From the NCBI RefSeq assembly GCF_032854445.1, contig NC_088305.1:10401717-10465716 (forward strand): a DNA stretch of 64,000 nt, given 5' to 3'. Position numbers and translations under genes: made by a program. This DNA is from Liolophura sinensis. Lineage: Eukaryota; Mollusca; Polyplacophora; Chitonida; Chitonidae. The number at the start of each line of letters is the position of its first letter. Position 1 is the first letter of the stretch. The notes beneath the pieces were generated by a model that was not told where the DNA came from, did no database searches, and saw only the letters and a program-made list of their open reading frames with translations. Shown piece by piece: positions 62,272 to 64,000 of the stretch.

Positions 62272-64000
62272 CTGTAACATACATGTGTACCATTGCTGTT
62301 AGCAATCATTTCACAATACGATGATCACGCCACTAAACAATCCCCCATCCACAAAAAAATCAATACATCGATTTTGTCTTTTCCTTTAAACTGGGATTAA
62401 AACGATTAAACCAATACACAACATAATCCTCTGCACATAAAAAAATCCCCAGTGTACAAAACAATCCCCAAAAATACCGAAACACCCCCTATGGAAACGA
62501 GCAATCCTCAGTGATCAAAATCCCCACTGCAAACAAATCGATAGAAATCTTTTTTTCACACTCAAAGGTAATGGCAAACTCACAGTTTGTTTTGAATGCA
62601 ATAAGCGACACAGTAGCCATTCTCACACATGGGCACCACCCCGCCATATACAGGTGAGTAACCAAGGAAACTCGTGGACAGTATAAAGTTGCCGCCACCG
62701 CCACTGAAAACAAAATGTAGAAATCGCAATATCCCATCAACCTGATACATTCGGGGATACACTCCATCGATTTTTTTCCTTTTTAATTTAAAACTACATT
62801 ATGATGCCCTTTTTTCAACGTTCGATAAATTTATTTATTTATTTATTTGATTGGTGTTTTACGCCGTACTCAAGAATATTTCACTTTTACGACGGCGGTC
62901 AACATTATGGTGGGTGGAAACCAGGCCCAGCCCGGGGGAAACCCACCACCATCCGCAGGCTGCTGACAGACCTTCCACGTACGGCCGGAGAGAAAGCCAG
63001 CATGAGCTGAACTTGAACTCATAGCGACCGCATTGGTGAGAGACTCCTGGGTCAAACCAACTGAGCCACGGAGGTCCCTCCAATGATAGAAGTACTCCCA
63101 TACTGAACCTGTAGAATCCAGATTGACGCGTTTTAACTGCATTAAAACGACTGCAATACTGACTAAATATTAGCCCCTTGCTGGTGATCGCTGGTTGGTG
63201 ACACACTATAAATCACGGGTTGGTGACACACTATAAATCACGGGTTGGTGACATGCCATATATCACGGGTTGGTGACACACTATAAATCACGGGTTGGTG
63301 ACATGCCATATATCACGGGTTGGTGACACACTATAAATCACGGGTTGGTGACATGCCATATATCACAAAATACGAATCACTGGTTGGTAACATATTGTAT
63401 AAAATCACAGGTTGAAAACATAAATAGGTCGGTCGGTCAAATGGGCCACAGACTATGATGATTTAGAGAGCTATTTCGGAGTTAACTACATGTGGATCTA
63501 CTGTAGTTGCATAAGAAGCTAGCTGAGAAAATGTTTAGCTATTTACACTGCCCTCACCTTTTGCTATAAGACGGATCTGTGAATATTTCTGGAATCGGCA
63601 TGCCTTCCTCCTCGGCCAAACAATACAGACCAAATAGATGGCGATCACACCCTGAAACACAGACACAGTGTTAGCCATTGAACATTGCTTGTGTTGCGCT
63701 TTAGGAACATTTACAGGACAAGGGAGAAATCCACGTAAATGATCTGTTCTGGTTTCTCGTAGTATAGATGGACGTTCGTTTCTTTTCAGACCACCACAGC
63801 GGCGCAACCGACTAATCTATACTGAGACAAACCAACCAATCAAACAATCACATCCAACAAACACCCAATCAGACCACTAACAAAACAAAACAAACAAACA
63901 ATCAACCAATAATCCACACCACAATAAACACAAAACCAACGAATCAAATAATCAAATCACCACAATCAGCCCATGAAACAATCAAAATATCACAACAACT
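62139..64000 (-). CDS. CROT: Peroxisomal carnitine O-octanoyltransferase, last three coding exons (gene continues beyond right edge)
   Basis: Transfers medium-chain acyl groups between CoA and carnitine in peroxisomes, exporting beta-oxidation products. Exons in the window: 63558-63651, 62584-62703, 62139-62271; phases join. Seen: CDRHLFGLYCLAEEEGMPIP EIFTDPSYSKS, then GGGGNFILSTSFLGYSPVYG GVVPMCENGYCVAYCIQNK, the conserved carnitine-acyltransferase 'DRHLxGL' and 'STS' carnitine-site blocks. The SKSGGGGNF join is characteristic of CROT rather than CRAT or CPT. It ends ...LVQHREATARL, a C-terminal tripeptide fitting the PTS1 peroxisomal signal. The catalytic His and N-terminal two thirds are outside the window. 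CRAT is the main alternative; the sequence fits CROT better. Confidence 0.93.
62584..62703 (-). CDS. CROT: CROT exon (GGGGNFILSTS block)
   Basis: Acceptor ttgttttcag, T completing Ser, 39 codons, CT; donor GTGAGT. STS carnitine-binding motif intact. Confidence 0.93.
62826..63078 (-). mobile_element. SINE family A (inverted) in a CROT intron
   Basis: aaatttatttatttatttat ttgattggtgttttacgccg ... gagctgaacttgaactcata gcgaccgcattgg ... gagccacggaggtccc. One of the best-preserved copies. Confidence 0.88.
63190..63372. repeat. 25-bp minisatellite with alternating unit types
   Basis: Units acgggttggtgacacactat aaatc and acgggttggtgacatgccat atatc alternate regularly after the first copies, i.e. 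a 50-bp higher-order repeat. In a CROT intron. Confidence 0.93.
63558..63651 (-). CDS. CROT: CROT exon (DRHLFGL block)
   Basis: Acceptor gtgtttcag, 2 nt plus 30 codons plus AG, donor GTGAGG. In-frame CDRHLFGLYCLAEEEGMPIP then EIFTDPSYSK. Confidence 0.92.
63652..64000. other. CROT intron at the right edge
   Basis: Ends in CAAT/AACA-rich low-complexity sequence (caaccaatcaaacaatcaca ...) from about 63825. No exon seen. Confidence 0.6.

Noticed and set aside
61682..62277. Open frames of FLNSLVPPFLNS and FSTAWFHRF type
   Set aside because: Translation of the 25-bp minisatellite in the CROT 3' UTR.

Overview
This is eukaryotic (animal) genomic DNA, not bacterial: genes are split into short exons with GT-AG introns, and most of the window is introns, intergenic sequence, SINEs, MITE-like elements and minisatellites. 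The proteins are metazoan (integrin alpha, CREB, a microsomal SDR, peroxisomal carnitine octanoyltransferase). The very abundant tRNA-derived SINE tail (gtgaaatattcttgagtacg ... ggcgtaaaacaccaatcaaataaata) and MITE ends reading ttacctccct are, from memory, typical of mollusc and other lophotrochozoan genomes, so a marine mollusc is my best inference.

Layout. (1) 1-31172, minus strand: most of an integrin alpha subunit gene, from the signal-peptide exon (31000-31172) through the seven-blade beta-propeller to the thigh domain at the left edge, where the gene runs out of the window. Thirteen exons were placed with matching codon phases, except for two stretches I could not find (propeller blade 1; part of the thigh). 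Its introns hold many different minisatellites. (2) 31173-37560: intergenic region with SINEs, a 40-bp minisatellite and a 200-N gap that looks artefactual. (3) 37590-48960, plus strand: a complete CREB/ATF-type bZIP gene, head-to-head with the integrin, with a probable untranslated first exon, a consensus CRE in its promoter, six coding exons (290 aa) and a long 3' UTR. (4) 48960-52380: intergenic, with little recognisable. (5) 52732-55614, minus: a complete four-coding-exon SDR9C-type retinol/hydroxysteroid dehydrogenase (320 aa). (6) 55620-62138: intergenic, with two copies of a long-TIR DNA element and many SINE pieces. (7) 62139-64000, minus: the last three coding exons of peroxisomal carnitine O-octanoyltransferase, ending in a PTS1 (ARL); the gene continues off the right edge.

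Most striking observation: the 48-bp minisatellite at about 3346-5135 is a tandem amplification of the integrin gene's own intron/exon junction. Nearly every unit carries a branch-point-like CACTAAC, the TAG splice acceptor and the first 25 or so coding bases of the propeller exon at 3163-3345. The acceptors lie exactly 48 nt (16 codons) apart, so the real exon is preceded by about 37 decoy or alternative acceptors. The first three (exon starts 3345, 3393, 3441) are frame-compatible; a single 1-nt deletion puts all the others out of frame. A second minisatellite, in the CROT 3' UTR, likewise appears to have grown from an exon edge, the terminal Arg-Leu-stop codons.

The four genes do not form an obvious pathway. 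SDR9C and CROT both act in lipid/retinoid metabolism, but their adjacency looks incidental.
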